Positions 12,291 through 21,071 are shown, counted from the first letter of the stretch. The stretch: DNA of 64,000 nt from Pseudomonadota bacterium (GCA_018241025.1 JAFEEQ010000003.1:186001-250000); one strand, 5' to 3'. A program made the numbers and translations. The notes: generated from the sequence alone by a model not told the origin.

Positions 12291-13151
12291 TCATTGAACC
12301 ATCTCGCGCGGATCGAAGCTGATCGTGGCATCTTTCCACTGCTCGTAACGATCCGCAGGCAGTTTGTAGGGCCCGCAGGTCAAAATTGCGCGACGGGCCG
12401 CTTCCACGGCGGCACGCATGAACGGATCCGCGGCGGCCGCTGCTGCCGATTCTGCAGCCAATTGTGGCTGACGTGCGACCGTGCCGTCGCGGTTGAGCTG
12501 AATGCGGAAGCTCGGAATGAGACGTTCCGGATGCGGCGCACCGACCGGAGGACTGGTCCAGCACGGGCTCATCTCGCTTTTGAGCATCGATGCGAGATCG
12601 GCCGTCATCATGTTCATATCGCCGATGCCTTGCCGCGGCCGATCGTTGGTCTTCGTCGACTTACCGGCTTTCGGCGGCGGCGCGGTGAGGCTGCTGAGCA
12701 ACGCATTGAGGTCGTCGCTGGCTGTCTTCTTTTTCACGTCGGGCTTCGGCTTGACCGGGGCCGGCTTCGGCGCCGGCTCGGGCTTGGGTGGCGGTTCGGC
12801 TTTAACCACCGGCGCGGGTTTGGGTTCCGGCAAGGGCTCGGCAGCCTGCGGCGGCGGCGGTGCAGGTTCGGGTGCCGGCTGGACCGCGGGTTGTGGCGGT
12901 TCCGGGGTCGGTTCGGGCGCTTTCTTTTCGGCGACCGGGGTGACGTTCGTGCGATCCGACAGGGTCACGAGATCGACCGGCACGTTGGGGGGCGATTGAT
13001 CGACGATGTCGAGCTTGTGCTCCCAGGTCAGCAGCGTGACCGCAATAAGCGCAGCATGGAGCAGCACCGCGACGATCAAGCCGCCGATGCCGGTGCCACG
13101 CGCGGTCGTCGCGCGCGGACTAATGTGTGCCGGGCTTAGGCTTTGCGACAT
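12291..13151 (-). CDS. tolA: Tol-Pal system protein TolA
   Basis: TolA spans the periplasm and transmits proton-motive energy from TolQR to Pal/TolB. The 286-residue product has one N-terminal membrane helix ([19 protein letters not shown], about 23-41), a long Pro/Lys/Glu/Ala-rich middle region at about 75-150 in place of the long helix of enteric TolA, and a C-terminal domain with SCWTSP-like [13 protein letters not shown] and the [12 protein letters not shown] segment. The sequence is shorter than enteric TolA (about 420). It overlaps the tolR end by 32 bp. Confidence 0.9.
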   Translation of the reverse strand: MSQSLSPAHISPRATTARGTGIGGLIVAVLLHAALIAVTLLTWEHKLDIVDQSPPNVPVDLVTLSDRTNVTPVAEKKAPEPTPEPPQPAVQPAPEPAPPPPQAAEPLPEPKPAPVVKAEPPPKPEPAPKPAPVKPKPDVKKKTASDDLNALLSSLTAPPPKAGKSTKTNDRPRQGIGDMNMMTADLASMLKSEMSPCWTSPPVGAPHPERLIPSFRIQLNRDGTVARQPQLAAESAAAAAADPFMRAAVEAARRAILTCGPYKLPADRYEQWKDATISFDPREMVQ

Positions 13152-13572
13152 CGGTTACGAGCCCGATATGCGTGAATCCGGCTCCCGAGAGCACGCCGAG
13201 AACTTTTGCGATCTCCGTCCAGGACGCGCCGCCATCGCCACGCACGAAGATGCGCTGATCGTAGCCGTTGGCGGAAATGGCGGTGAGCTTCTCCACTAGT
13301 TCGGCTTCTTTCACGGCGGTGTTCTGAAGGAAGAGATCGCCATTACGTTTGACGGTGACGGTGAGCGGCTCGCGATCCTGGGTCAACGGCTGGGCCTTGG
13401 TCTTGGGCAGATCGACGGGAACGCCGACGGTGAGCAGCGGCGCCGTCACCATGAAAACGATGAGCAGGACGAGCATCACGTCGACGAAAGGCGTCACGTT
13501 GATCTCGGCCATCGCGCGGCGGCGGCCGCGTCTCCGCCTGCCGCCTTCGCGGCCTTGCAGTGCCGCCGCCAT
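13120..13572 (-). CDS. tolR: Tol-Pal system protein TolR
   Basis: TolR is the inner-membrane partner of TolQ in the proton-driven Tol motor. The 150-residue product has a basic cytoplasmic N terminus and a single helix that contains NVTPFVDVMLVLLIVFMVTAP, in which the Asp of FVDVML is the residue needed for proton use in the ExbD/TolR family. A periplasmic domain follows. Its ATG overlaps the tolQ TGA by one base (TGATG), so translation is coupled. Confidence 0.97.
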   Translation of the reverse strand: MAAALQGREGGRRRRGRRRAMAEINVTPFVDVMLVLLIVFMVTAPLLTVGVPVDLPKTKAQPLTQDREPLTVTVKRNGDLFLQNTAVKEAELVEKLTAISANGYDQRIFVRGDGGASWTEIAKVLGVLSGAGFTHIGLVTDVAKPKPGTH

Positions 13573-14450
13573 CAGCGCGCCTTCTCATCGAGTTGGCGCG
13601 AGAGGATCGCTGAGAATTCGTCGGCGAAAGCATCGAGCCGCGTCGTGTAGCGCGAAATCTCGTTGACGAAGCGGTTGTAGAAGATGACCGCCGGAATGGC
13701 GGCGAACAGGCCCATGGCGGTGGCGAACAGCGCCTCGGCGATGCCGGGCGCCACGACCGCGAGCGTCGTGTTGTGCTGCGCGGCGATGGCGGTGAAGGAA
13801 TTCATGATGCCCCAGACCGTGCCGAAAAGGCCGACGAAGGGCGCGGTCGACCCGACCGTGGCGAGGAAGCCGAGCTGGCGCTCCAGCCCGTCGGTCTCGC
13901 GCATGATGGTGACGCTCATCGCCTTTTCGATGCGGTCCTTGACGCCACCGATCATGGATTCGCGCGGTGCCCCGCCTTCGAAGGCGCGGCGCCATTCGCG
14001 CAGCGCGGCGACGAAGGTCGCGGCCAGCGGATGATCGGCCTTGGGCGCAAATTGCTGGTAGAGCTCGTCGAGCGACTGACCCGACCAGAACGTCTTTTCG
14101 AACCGACCGGCCTTGCGCTTGAGCGCGCCGAAGGCGAGCCATTTGTTGATGATGATGGTCCAGGACCAGAGTGACGCGATCAGCAGGATCACCATCACGG
14201 TTTGAACGATGGGATCCGCCCTGAGGAAGACCGAGACGACGGAGAGACCGCCCGGGGCGAGCGCATCGGGCGCTGCCGGTCCGCTGCCTTCCACGGCGCC
14301 GCTGGGCGCGGCGGCGGGCAGATCGGATTGTTCGGCGACGGCGCCCCCGGTGGGAGCCGCCATCGGTGCCCGCTGGGCCAAAGCCGCGGTTCCCAGGCAC
14401 GTCACGAGGGCCGCAACGGCCAGCATGCGGATCAGAGTCATGAATTTCAC
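13572..14450 (-). CDS. tolQ: Tol-Pal system protein TolQ with N-terminal signal-like extension
   Basis: TolQ is the channel-forming inner-membrane subunit of the Tol motor. The 292-residue product is about 60 residues longer than enteric TolQ. The extra part is a signal-peptide-like helix (about residues 6-25, ending ALAQ) and an Ala/Pro/Gly-rich linker up to about residue 70. The conserved MotA/TolQ/ExbB core follows with helices at about 79-100, 195-220 and 238-258, including [17 protein letters not shown]. Similar extensions are known in some ExbB proteins. The operon tolQRAB-pal starts here; ybgC lies 92 bp upstream. Confidence 0.95.
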   Translation of the reverse strand: MKFMTLIRMLAVAALVTCLGTAALAQRAPMAAPTGGAVAEQSDLPAAAPSGAVEGSGPAAPDALAPGGLSVVSVFLRADPIVQTVMVILLIASLWSWTIIINKWLAFGALKRKAGRFEKTFWSGQSLDELYQQFAPKADHPLAATFVAALREWRRAFEGGAPRESMIGGVKDRIEKAMSVTIMRETDGLERQLGFLATVGSTAPFVGLFGTVWGIMNSFTAIAAQHNTTLAVVAPGIAEALFATAMGLFAAIPAVIFYNRFVNEISRYTTRLDAFADEFSAILSRQLDEKAR

Positions 14451-14542
14451 CTTGTTCCGGCCGCCTGCCTAGCGCGTCCGCCGCCTGCGGCAAAGGCCAT
14501 CCAATGGTGGCTGAATTTGGGCCGCAATAGTTAAGCGCTTGT

Positions 14543-14986
14543 TTACAATAAATAAGGTTGCAGTTTGTCGCGCACCGATTGCGGAATTCGCCGCGGCTTG
14601 CCGCCGAGCGTCATGATGCAGGCTTCAACCTTGCCATGCACGAGCAGGTTGGTGCCGCAGTAAATCTTCTGGTCGGCCACCATGCGCGCGCCGCCGAGCA
14701 GCGGACAGGTGGTGTGAACCTCGAGCTGGTCATCGAGCCGGGCCGGACGGATGAAGTCGAGACTCGCGTTGCGCAGAGTCCAGGCGGTCGGTTCCTCGTC
14801 GTCGAGCGACGCCATCTTGGAGACGCCCGCAAGGCGGAAGAATTCGGTACGGCCGCGCTCCATGTAGCGAAGGTAATTCGCGTGATAGACGACGCCGGAG
14901 AGGTCGGTGTCTTCGTAATAGATGCGGATCGGCAGGATATGCGTTTTGCCTTCGAAGCGGCCGAGGCCTTGCGGTTCGTCGGTCAT
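14543..14986 (-). CDS. ybgC: Tol-Pal system-associated acyl-CoA thioesterase
   Basis: This is a hotdog-fold thioesterase of the YbgC family that hydrolyses acyl-CoA and is usually the first gene of the tol-pal cluster. The 147-residue product carries [20 protein letters not shown], with the catalytic Asp of the family, and ERGRTEFFR. The gene lies 92 bp upstream of tolQ on the same strand, which supports the assignment. A pair of inverted repeat arms separates it from ruvB. Confidence 0.95.
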   Translation of the reverse strand: MTDEPQGLGRFEGKTHILPIRIYYEDTDLSGVVYHANYLRYMERGRTEFFRLAGVSKMASLDDEEPTAWTLRNASLDFIRPARLDDQLEVHTTCPLLGGARMVADQKIYCGTNLLVHGKVEACIMTLGGKPRRIPQSVRDKLQPYLL

Positions 14987-15001
14987 CGCTTAGCGTCCTC
15001 G

Positions 15002-15074
15002 TCCTTCGACAGGCTCAGGATGAGGACTACTTCTGGGTCCCAATCTCTGACCTCATCCTGAGCCTGTCGAAGGA
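15002..15074. repeat. Inverted pair of a 24-bp dispersed repeat
   Basis: Two perfect 24-bp arms (15002-15025 and 15051-15074) in opposite orientation flank a 25-bp spacer between ruvB and ybgC. Each arm has the core CGACAGGCTCAGGATGAGG. A third copy lies at 17836-17859. Such arms could fold into a long RNA hairpin and resemble alphaproteobacterial intergenic palindromes. Confidence 0.85.
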
Positions 15075-15086
15075 TGGATGGCAAGC

Positions 15087-16142
15087 TCAACTCTCGGAAT
15101 CATCTGAATTGAAAAGGCCCATCTGCGCCGCGCTGCGCGGCGGCGTGGCGAGACCGAGATGCGCATAGGCCGCGCCGGTGAGCATGCGGCCGCGCGGGGT
15201 GCGCTGCACGAAACCCTGCTGCATCAAGTAAGGCTCGACGACGTCTTCGATGGCGTCGCGGGATTCGCCGAGCGCGGCGGAAATCGTCTCGACCCCGACA
15301 GGACCGCCGGAGAAGCTTTCGGCGATGAGGCGCAGATAACGCGCATCGAAGGAGTCGAGGCCCCTATGATCGACTTCGAGACGGGTGAGCGCGGCGTCGG
15401 CAATCGGCGCCGTCACCGTGGCGTGGCCGGCAACGGCTGCGAAATCGCGCACGCGCTTGAGCAGGCGGCCGGCGATGCGCGGCGTGCCGCGCGCCCGGCC
15501 CGCGATCTCGCGTGCACCTTCGGCGGTGAGGTCGAAGCCGAGGACGCGGGCGCCGCGCTCGACAATCGCGAGAAGTTCGTCGGCGGTGTAAAAATTGAGC
15601 CGCACAGGAATGCCGAAGCGATCGCGCAATGGCGTGGTGATGAGGCCGGAGCGGGTGGTGGCGCCGACCAGCGTGAAGGGCGCGAGCGTGATCTTCACCG
15701 AGCGAGCCGAAGGGCCTTCGCCGATGACGAGATCGAGCTCGTAGTCTTCCATTGCTGGATAAAGGATTTCTTCGACCGCGGGATTGAGACGATGAATTTC
15801 GTCGATGAAGAGGACATCACGCGGTTCGAGATTGGTGAGGATGGCGGCGAGGTCGCCGGCCTTCGCCAGCACCGGACCCGAAGTCGAACGGAAATTCACC
15901 CCAAGCTCACGCGCCACGATCTGCGCCAGCGTCGTCTTGCCGAGACCGGGCGGACCGGAGAAGAGGACGTGATCGAGCGCCTCGCCGCGCGCCTTCGCGG
16001 CCTGGATGAAGATGGAGAGGTTCTCGCGCGCCTGTTGCTGGCCGACGAAATCGGCGAGGCGCTTGGGGCGGAGCGAGGATTCGAGCGAGTCCTCTTCGCT
16101 GCGCTCGGGCGTGACCAGCCGTTCGGGTTGTGCCTTCGCCAT
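15087..16142 (-). CDS. ruvB: Holliday junction branch migration ATPase RuvB
   Basis: RuvB is the hexameric motor that drives branch migration with RuvA. The 351-residue product has [13 protein letters not shown] at the start, the Walker A box [22 protein letters not shown] as Walker [20 protein letters not shown] as sensor 1, and the C-terminal winged-helix region with DRRGLD-like VDHRGLD and TPRGRML. Its ATG overlaps the ruvA stop by one base. The 3' end abuts the 24-bp inverted repeat. Confidence 0.98.
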   Translation of the reverse strand: MAKAQPERLVTPERSEEDSLESSLRPKRLADFVGQQQARENLSIFIQAAKARGEALDHVLFSGPPGLGKTTLAQIVARELGVNFRSTSGPVLAKAGDLAAILTNLEPRDVLFIDEIHRLNPAVEEILYPAMEDYELDLVIGEGPSARSVKITLAPFTLVGATTRSGLITTPLRDRFGIPVRLNFYTADELLAIVERGARVLGFDLTAEGAREIAGRARGTPRIAGRLLKRVRDFAAVAGHATVTAPIADAALTRLEVDHRGLDSFDARYLRLIAESFSGGPVGVETISAALGESRDAIEDVVEPYLMQQGFVQRTPRGRMLTGAAYAHLGLATPPRSAAQMGLFNSDDSES

Positions 16143-16747
16143 CAGCGGGCCACCGCGCGGAGGGATTCACGGATCAGCGCATCGACGGGCGCGGTGGCGC
16201 CGAGATCGTTCGCGGCGCGGGCGACCATTTCGGCGGCCTGGCCCTGCTGGTAGCCGAGCTTGACGAGCGCCGCGACGGCGTCGGCTTCCGGGCCGCGTGG
16301 GGCGACGGCGATGGGAGTCGTTTCGTCGCCATGGCCGCGCAGCATCATCGCAGGTGCCTTGTCCTTCAGCTCGGTGACGATGCGGAGCGCGAGCTTGGGG
16401 CCAACGCCCTGGGCCTTGCCGATGGCGGCCTTGTCGGACAGCGCCAGTGCGCGTTCGAGGGCGCGTGGCGTGAGCGCGGAGAGCACATTGAGCGCAACGC
16501 GCGAGCCGACGTTCTGCACCGTCTGGAGAAGGCGGAACCATTCGCGCTCCTCGGCGGTGTGGAAGCCGTAGAGCTTGATCGCGTCGTCGCTGACTTTGGT
16601 CTCGATCATCAACGCGGCGGTGGCACCGGATGTCAGCTTGGACAGAGTCGAGGCCGGGCAATGGACGAGATAGCCGACGCCGCCGACATCGAGGATCGCG
16701 TGATCCTCGGCGACGGAATCGACGGTACCAGTGAGCTTGCCGATCAT
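16142..16747 (-). CDS. ruvA: Holliday junction DNA helicase subunit RuvA
   Basis: RuvA tetramers bind the four-way junction and load RuvB. The 201-residue product opens with [12 protein letters not shown], has two helix-hairpin-helix regions containing [16 protein letters not shown] and [17 protein letters not shown], and a C-terminal RuvB-binding domain with [19 protein letters not shown]. It overlaps ruvC by 4 bp (ATGA) and ruvB by 1 bp. Confidence 0.98.
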   Translation of the reverse strand: MIGKLTGTVDSVAEDHAILDVGGVGYLVHCPASTLSKLTSGATAALMIETKVSDDAIKLYGFHTAEEREWFRLLQTVQNVGSRVALNVLSALTPRALERALALSDKAAIGKAQGVGPKLALRIVTELKDKAPAMMLRGHGDETTPIAVAPRGPEADAVAALVKLGYQQGQAAEMVARAANDLGATAPVDALIRESLRAVAR

Positions 16748-17253
16748 GCGAGCGCTCGCATCAGACGTGCGCGCGTACCGGCGAGATGGGCGTGGGCGAT
16801 GGCGGCGGCGAGCGCGTCGGCGGCGTCGGCCTGCGTGACCTGCGAGGTCGGCAGGAGGCGTTTCACCATCGCCTGGATCTGCTCTTTCTGGGCGTGGCCG
16901 ACGCCGACCACGGATTTCTTGATGTGGTTCGGCGCGTATTCGGCGATCTCGAGGCCCGCCTGAGCGGCGGCGAGCAGCGCGATGGCGCGGGCGTGGCCGA
17001 GCTTGAGCGCGGCAGACGGGTCTTTCGCAACGAAAGCCTGCTCGACCGCGATGGCGGCGGGCGACTGCGCGGCGATGACCTGCGCGATCTCGATGTGAAG
17101 ACGATGGAGCCGCGCGCCGAGGCCGTCGGTAGTGCGGGTGACGATGACGCCATGGGCGATGTGGCTGAGGCGCGAGCCTTCGACCGCGATCACGCCCCAG
17201 CCCATGCGGGCGAGGCCGGGATCCAGACCCATGATGCGAATCGGCGTGGTCAT
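16744..17253 (-). CDS. ruvC: Crossover junction endodeoxyribonuclease RuvC
   Basis: RuvC resolves Holliday junctions by paired nicks. The 169-residue product shows the RNase H-like fold signatures IMGLDPGLARMGWGV with the first catalytic Asp, AIAVEQAFV with the catalytic Glu, YAPNHIKKSVVGVGHAQKEQI, and DAADALAAAIAHAH near the end with the C-terminal acidic residues. It is the first gene of ruvCAB. A near-match to the alphaproteobacterial SOS box lies just upstream at 17263-17277. Confidence 0.98.
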   Translation of the reverse strand: MTTPIRIMGLDPGLARMGWGVIAVEGSRLSHIAHGVIVTRTTDGLGARLHRLHIEIAQVIAAQSPAAIAVEQAFVAKDPSAALKLGHARAIALLAAAQAGLEIAEYAPNHIKKSVVGVGHAQKEQIQAMVKRLLPTSQVTQADAADALAAAIAHAHLAGTRARLMRALA

Positions 17254-17262
17254 CGGTTTCTT

Positions 17263-17277
17263 GTACTCTTTATGTTC
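17263..17277. promoter_or_regulatory. Probable LexA (SOS) box of ruvCAB, one mismatch
   Basis: GTAC-TCTTTAT-GTTC differs at one position from the alphaproteobacterial LexA site GTTC-N7-GTTC. It lies 9 bp upstream of the ruvC start codon, a fitting place for an SOS-controlled recombination operon. Confidence 0.5.
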
Positions 17278-17333
17278 GGCTGTTTCCTAGAGCGAAGCCC
17301 TGCGAGAGTGATGCAAATCTTCCGGAGAACGCG

Positions 17334-17792
17334 ATGCGGCGCTGGGTTCTGGCTGTTCTGTTGCTGATCGGCTTCGCAGCGCCTGCGGCGGCGGTCTCGA
17401 TCACCGATTGCAACGACGACACGGTGACCGCCAGCGCCGCGAATATCGCCGAGCCATGGGACAAGAACACCAAGACGTTCTCCAACGGGCTGATCCGCGT
17501 CGCGCTGATCGATACCGGCGGCGAGCCGGTGTGCTGTTCGATGCATCTGCTGGTGCTGCATGCCGTGCAGGATGAGGGCATCGAGGATCGCTATTGCCAC
17601 ATCGTCAACGATCACGACCAGATGGGTTTCGTCGGGATCGGCTTCGACAAGCTGACGGCGCGCTACGATCCGAAGAAGGGGCTGCTGATCACGTTCCCCT
17701 ACTCGCTCTATGTCGACGGGATGAGCGACAAGCCCGGCGTGGCGAAGATCAGGATCAACATTCCGGACGGCACGGTGAAGGTGGAGAAGTGA
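17334..17792 (+). CDS. Small secreted protein of unknown function
   Basis: The 152-residue product has a clear signal peptide (MRRWVLAVLLLIGFAAPAAA) with predicted cleavage after residue 20. The mature part has four cysteines (DCNDD, VCCSM, RYCHI), consistent with periplasmic disulfides, and ends in alternating beta-like stretches. I do not recognise a family. CCGGAGAAC before the ATG is a good ribosome site. The gene separates yebC from ruvCAB, which are neighbours in many bacteria, and is divergent from ruvC. Confidence 0.75.
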   Translation: MRRWVLAVLLLIGFAAPAAAVSITDCNDDTVTASAANIAEPWDKNTKTFSNGLIRVALIDTGGEPVCCSMHLLVLHAVQDEGIEDRYCHIVNDHDQMGFVGIGFDKLTARYDPKKGLLITFPYSLYVDGMSDKPGVAKIRINIPDGTVKVEK

Positions 17793-17835
17793 CAGATCGT
17801 CCGTAGACGGATCGCTCTACCTCGCAGGACTGCCA

Positions 17836-17859
17836 TCCTTCGACAGGCTCAGGATGAGG
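17836..17859 (+). repeat. Third copy of the 24-bp dispersed repeat
   Basis: This is an exact copy of the left arm at 15002-15025, here without an inverted partner. It lies between the convergent secreted-protein gene and yebC. Confidence 0.85.
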
Positions 17860-17870
17860 TTTGGGGTTAC

Positions 17871-17953
17871 CCTGCCAGCTTCGCCATCCGCCTGCGCTGC
17901 TTCGCAGCTTCGGCGGACAGGTCATCGCCTCTCAGCCTGCCAGCTTCGCCATC
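17871..17953. repeat. Palindromic element flanked by an 18-bp direct repeat at the yebC stop
   Basis: The 18-bp direct repeats at 17871-17888 and 17936-17953 are identical and encode (minus strand) the last residues of YebC, MAKLAG. Between and overlapping them lies a 35-bp nested palindrome (17887-17921) with outer arms TCCGCC/GGCGGA and inner arms GCTGC/GCAGC. A related 35-bp copy is at 59102. The arrangement looks like an insertion of a small non-autonomous element with duplication of the target. Confidence 0.75.
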
Positions 17954-18678
17954 AACGCTTCGGACAATTCGTAATTGCCGAACACGTTCTGGACGTCGTC
18001 GTGGTCGTCGAGGGTTTCGATCAGCTTGAGCAGCGTCTCGCCGGCGGCGTCGGGGACGGCGACGCTGTTGTTCGGGCGCCAGACGAAGCCGGCGGAGTCC
18101 GGTGCGCCGAGCTTGGCTTCGAGCGCATCGCGAACCTGCGCGAAATCCTCGGGGCTGGTGAGGAATTCGTGACCGTCCTCGCCCGACAGCACCTCGTTGG
18201 CGCCGGCTTCGAGCGCCAGTTCGAGCATCGTGTCGTCGTCGCCCTTGTCCTTCGGATAGACGATCTGGCCGACGCGCTCGAACATGAAGGTGACCGAGTT
18301 GTTGGCGACCATCTCGCCGCCATACTTGGCGAAGGTCGAGCGGACATCGGCGCTGGTGCGGTTGCGGTTGTCGGTCAGCGCCTCGACGATGATGGCGGTG
18401 CCGCCGGGGCCGCGGCCCTCATAGCGCACCTCGTCGTAGTTCTCGGCATCGCCGCCCTGGCCCTTCTTGATCGCGCGCTCGATGTTGTCCTTCGGCATCG
18501 ACTGCGCCTTGGCGGCGGCGATGGCGGTGCGCAGGCGCGGATTGTGGTTCGGGTCGGGCAGCCCGCCCTTGGAGGCGACGGTGATCTCGCGCGCGAGCTT
18601 GGAGAAGAGCTTGGAGCGCTCCTTATCCTGCTTGCCCTTGCGGAACATGATGTTCTTGAACTGACTGTGACCGGCCAT
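17932..18678 (-). CDS. yebC: YebC/PmpR family transcriptional regulator / translation factor
   Basis: YebC-family proteins bind DNA or the ribosome and are highly conserved. The 248-residue product begins [18 protein letters not shown] and contains [36 protein letters not shown] and [11 protein letters not shown], all family landmarks. The open frame extends upstream to 19020, but the family starts at 18678 and the extension encodes a different, decayed protein. The stop codon TGA appears to come from an inserted repeat, the older TAA being in the duplicated copy downstream. Confidence 0.96.
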   Translation of the reverse strand: MAGHSQFKNIMFRKGKQDKERSKLFSKLAREITVASKGGLPDPNHNPRLRTAIAAAKAQSMPKDNIERAIKKGQGGDAENYDEVRYEGRGPGGTAIIVEALTDNRNRTSADVRSTFAKYGGEMVANNSVTFMFERVGQIVYPKDKGDDDTMLELALEAGANEVLSGEDGHEFLTSPEDFAQVRDALEAKLGAPDSAGFVWRPNNSVAVPDAAGETLLKLIETLDDHDDVQNVFGNYELSEALMAKLAG

Positions 18679-18699
18679 GGCGACTGCTTTGCTGGAGGC

Positions 18700-18894
18700 G
18701 GGGTGGAATAGCCGGGCGCGGGTTGCCGGATCAAGAGTGCGGCCGGCGGCGAGCGCGGACACGGCGTCGCCGAGCGCACCGACCCGGCGCAGGAGGCCGC
18801 GGGCCTCGGCGTTGATGCGGCGGTTTTCGCCGGTAAAAGCGCCATGCTTCAGGGCATTTTTGTTCCCGAAAGGCGCACCACCCCGGTTCGGCGA
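18700..18894 (-). pseudogene. Remnant of a GNKNALKHG-type protein, in frame with yebC
   Basis: Directly upstream of and in frame with yebC, the translation reads [17 protein letters not shown], then an Arg/Ala-rich helix-forming stretch. The G-A-P-x-G-N-x-N-A-L-K-H-G motif is the start of a family of small alphaproteobacterial proteins of unknown role. There is no start codon in the expected place just before the motif and no stop before yebC. The only upstream in-frame ATG (19020) overlaps the SOS box. It is best read as a truncated gene. Confidence 0.5.
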
Positions 18895-19003
18895 TTTTTT
18901 GAAAACAACCTCGGCGGATTGGCGCTTAAGTGCCGGAGGGGTAAGGAGAATCTTTCTCCTTCGAAGACTTCGGGATGATGACACGGATTTCTGCTCCGTT
19001 CTT

Positions 19004-19018
19004 GAACAAAACAAGAAC
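19004..19018. promoter_or_regulatory. Perfect alphaproteobacterial LexA (SOS) box
   Basis: GAACAAAACAAGAAC is an exact GAAC-N7-GAAC (GTTC-N7-GTTC on the other strand). It lies 246 bp before vsr and 325 bp before yebC, so its target is unclear. The overlapping TTGAAC could act as a -35 element for the plus strand, but the -10 region is poor. Confidence 0.6.
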
Positions 19019-19264
19019 ATACAACATCATCGCTAAGCCGTCAAATCTCACCTACCCGACAAAATCTACTGCGCGCGGGGCGCCAACATTTGACGTGTTG
19101 TTACCCCGACCGCAGTCCAGGTTTGTCGAACGAAGGTTTGGACAGGTTTCGAGTTTCCAACCGCTTGTGACATTCGGGATTGCGCGCCAATTTGACTCGG
19201 CAGGATCTGTCCCGGAGAGGGGTCATGCGAGGATGACGGTAGCCTAGACGGATTGGGATGGCAC

Positions 19265-19690
19265 ATGGCGGATACGCGCTCGCGCGCGCAACGGTCTGCG
19301 ATCATGAAGTCCGTCGGCTCGAAGAACACCGGACCGGAGCTGGCCGTGCGCAGAATACTGCACGCTTGTGGATATCGTTTCCGGTTGCACAGAAAGGACC
19401 TGCCGGGAACGCCCGATATAGTACTTTCTGGCCGTCGGAAGATCATCTTCGTTCATGGCTGCTTTTGGCATGGACACCGGTGCAGAAAGGGCGGGCTGCC
19501 GAAATCGAGGATCGATTTCTGGACGGCCAAAATCTCCAAAAACAGAAAGCGGGATGCCAAAAATCGTCGAGCCCTCAAGCTGCTTGGCTGGGACACGGCC
19601 GTCGTCTGGCAATGCCAACTCAAGTCGGAGGCGAAGCTGGAGCGAAGGCTCGTACGGTTTGTCGAATTGCGCAGAATCGCTCCACCTTGA
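19265..19690 (+). CDS. vsr: Very short patch repair endonuclease (Vsr)
   Basis: Vsr nicks next to T:G mismatches that arise when 5-methylcytosine deaminates in a methylated site. The 141-residue product has RSAIMKSVGSKNTGPELAVR, GYRFRLHRKDLPGTPDIVL with the catalytic Asp of the PD-(D/E)XK-like fold, and FVHGCFWHGHRCRKG with the zinc-binding Cys/His cluster. The ATG at 19265 is chosen over a TTG at 19253. It is followed after 25 bp by a C5 methyltransferase gene, the classical partner. Confidence 0.95.
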   Translation: MADTRSRAQRSAIMKSVGSKNTGPELAVRRILHACGYRFRLHRKDLPGTPDIVLSGRRKIIFVHGCFWHGHRCRKGGLPKSRIDFWTAKISKNRKRDAKNRRALKLLGWDTAVVWQCQLKSEAKLERRLVRFVELRRIAPP

Positions 19691-19715
19691 ACCCCGACAG
19701 CTACTGGAATAAAAC

Positions 19716-21071
19716 ATGAACAAAATGGGGAGCCAAATGCGGCCGATGGGAGTCGACTTGTTTGCAGGCGCCGGCGGGATGAGCCTCGGTTTCGAACAAG
19801 CGGGCTTCGATATCGTCGCCGCTGTCGAGGTCGATCCCGTCCACTGCGCTGTACATAAATTCAACTTTCCAAAGTGCGCAGTCATACCGAGATCGGTGGT
19901 CGGACTTTCCGCGGAGGCTATCAGAAGGGCGGCGGGAATCGGCAATCGGACGATAGATGTCGTCTTCGGCGGACCGCCGTGTCAGGGATTTTCGCTCATT
20001 GGCCACCGTTCATTGGACGATTCCAGAAATAGACTTGTGCTCGAATTCGTGAGGCTTGTCGCCGAACTCGATGCATCACAGTTTGTCTTCGAGAATGTAA
20101 AAGGTCTTACAGTCGGCAAGCATCGAGCTTTTCTGGAAGAATTAATCGCCTCTTTCGGTGCGGTCGGTTACAAAGTCCGACTGGCGCCGCAAGTCTTGAA
20201 TGCTGCTAACTTCGGAGTTCCCCAGAGCCGAGAAAGACTGTTTCTTTTAGGAGCGAAGGACGGCATTCCACTTCCCGAATATCCAGGGAAGCAGACAAGC
20301 CATCCCAGAACGCATGCCGGATTCGACGGATTGCCGCCAGGCCCCACTTGCGAAGACGCTTTGTCCGATATTCCGGATGCGGACAAATTTGACGAACTCG
20401 CTAACAGCGACGAGGTTTTTGTCGCGAAATGGAGCAGACCGAGCCGGTACGCAAGCGAAATGCGTGCGTTATCCAACGACGCTTGGCACTACGGGTATCG
20501 ACGCGCCTGGAATCCTCGCGTCCTGACTTCCAGCATGCGGACTATCCATTCCGATATCTCGAGAAGCCGATTTTCCGAAACCCGGCCGGGAAACGTCGAG
20601 CCGATCTCGCGGTTCTTCAAATTATCGAAGAGTGGAATATCGAACACGCTGAGGGCTGGCACCGACTCGGCGCGCGGCGCCTTCACCAGTCCGCGTCCCA
20701 TTCACTATGACTTTGATCGATGCATAACCGTGCGCGAAATGGCGCGGCTTCACGGTTATCCGGACTGGTTTAGGTTCCACTCAACCAAGTGGCACGGTGC
20801 GAGACAGATCGGAAATTCCGTGCCGCCACCGCTTGCCCGAGCGGTTGCCGAAATGGCGATCCGAAGCCTTGGGATCACACCAAATCGACCGGACGATATA
20901 CTTTCTCTGGGCGAACCTGCTCTACTGACGATGGAAATGTCCTCCGCCACCATACACTTCGACGTGCCACGCGCCATAGGAAATCGCGATCGCAAGAGCG
21001 GAGCGAAAAAAAGAAAACAGCACGAAGTCGAGGCCGACCGGCGCGCGGCATTGGCCCTCGCCAATGGTTAA
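19716..21071 (+). CDS. DNA (cytosine-5-)-methyltransferase
   Basis: The 451-residue enzyme transfers a methyl group from SAM to C5 of cytosine in a specific DNA site. Motif I is DLFAGAGGMSLGF (14-26), motif IV GGPPCQGFS with the catalytic Cys89, motif VI ENV (126-128), motif VIII QSRER (170-174), motif IX ARLHGYPDWF and motif X IGNSVPPPLA. The variable target-recognition part lies at about 185-330. Starts at codons 1, 4, 8 and 11 are all possible; codon 8 (19737) has GGGGAG just upstream. GC is lower than in the flanks, which suggests transfer. The last 8 bp overlap the next gene. Confidence 0.96.
   Translation: MNKMGSQMRPMGVDLFAGAGGMSLGFEQAGFDIVAAVEVDPVHCAVHKFNFPKCAVIPRSVVGLSAEAIRRAAGIGNRTIDVVFGGPPCQGFSLIGHRSLDDSRNRLVLEFVRLVAELDASQFVFENVKGLTVGKHRAFLEELIASFGAVGYKVRLAPQVLNAANFGVPQSRERLFLLGAKDGIPLPEYPGKQTSHPRTHAGFDGLPPGPTCEDALSDIPDADKFDELANSDEVFVAKWSRPSRYASEMRALSNDAWHYGYRRAWNPRVLTSSMRTIHSDISRSRFSETRPGNVEPISRFFKLSKSGISNTLRAGTDSARGAFTSPRPIHYDFDRCITVREMARLHGYPDWFRFHSTKWHGARQIGNSVPPPLARAVAEMAIRSLGITPNRPDDILSLGEPALLTMEMSSATIHFDVPRAIGNRDRKSGAKKRKQHEVEADRRAALALANG

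Larger units (their letters stand above)
18679..19264. other. Gene-poor stretch between yebC and the restriction island
   Basis: About 590 bp without an intact gene. It holds the decayed GNKNALKHG segment (18700-18894), a perfect SOS box (19004-19018), and a lower-GC segment (about 19000-19200) that marks the left edge of the restriction-modification island. No direct repeats matching the right edge were found by eye. Confidence 0.6.
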
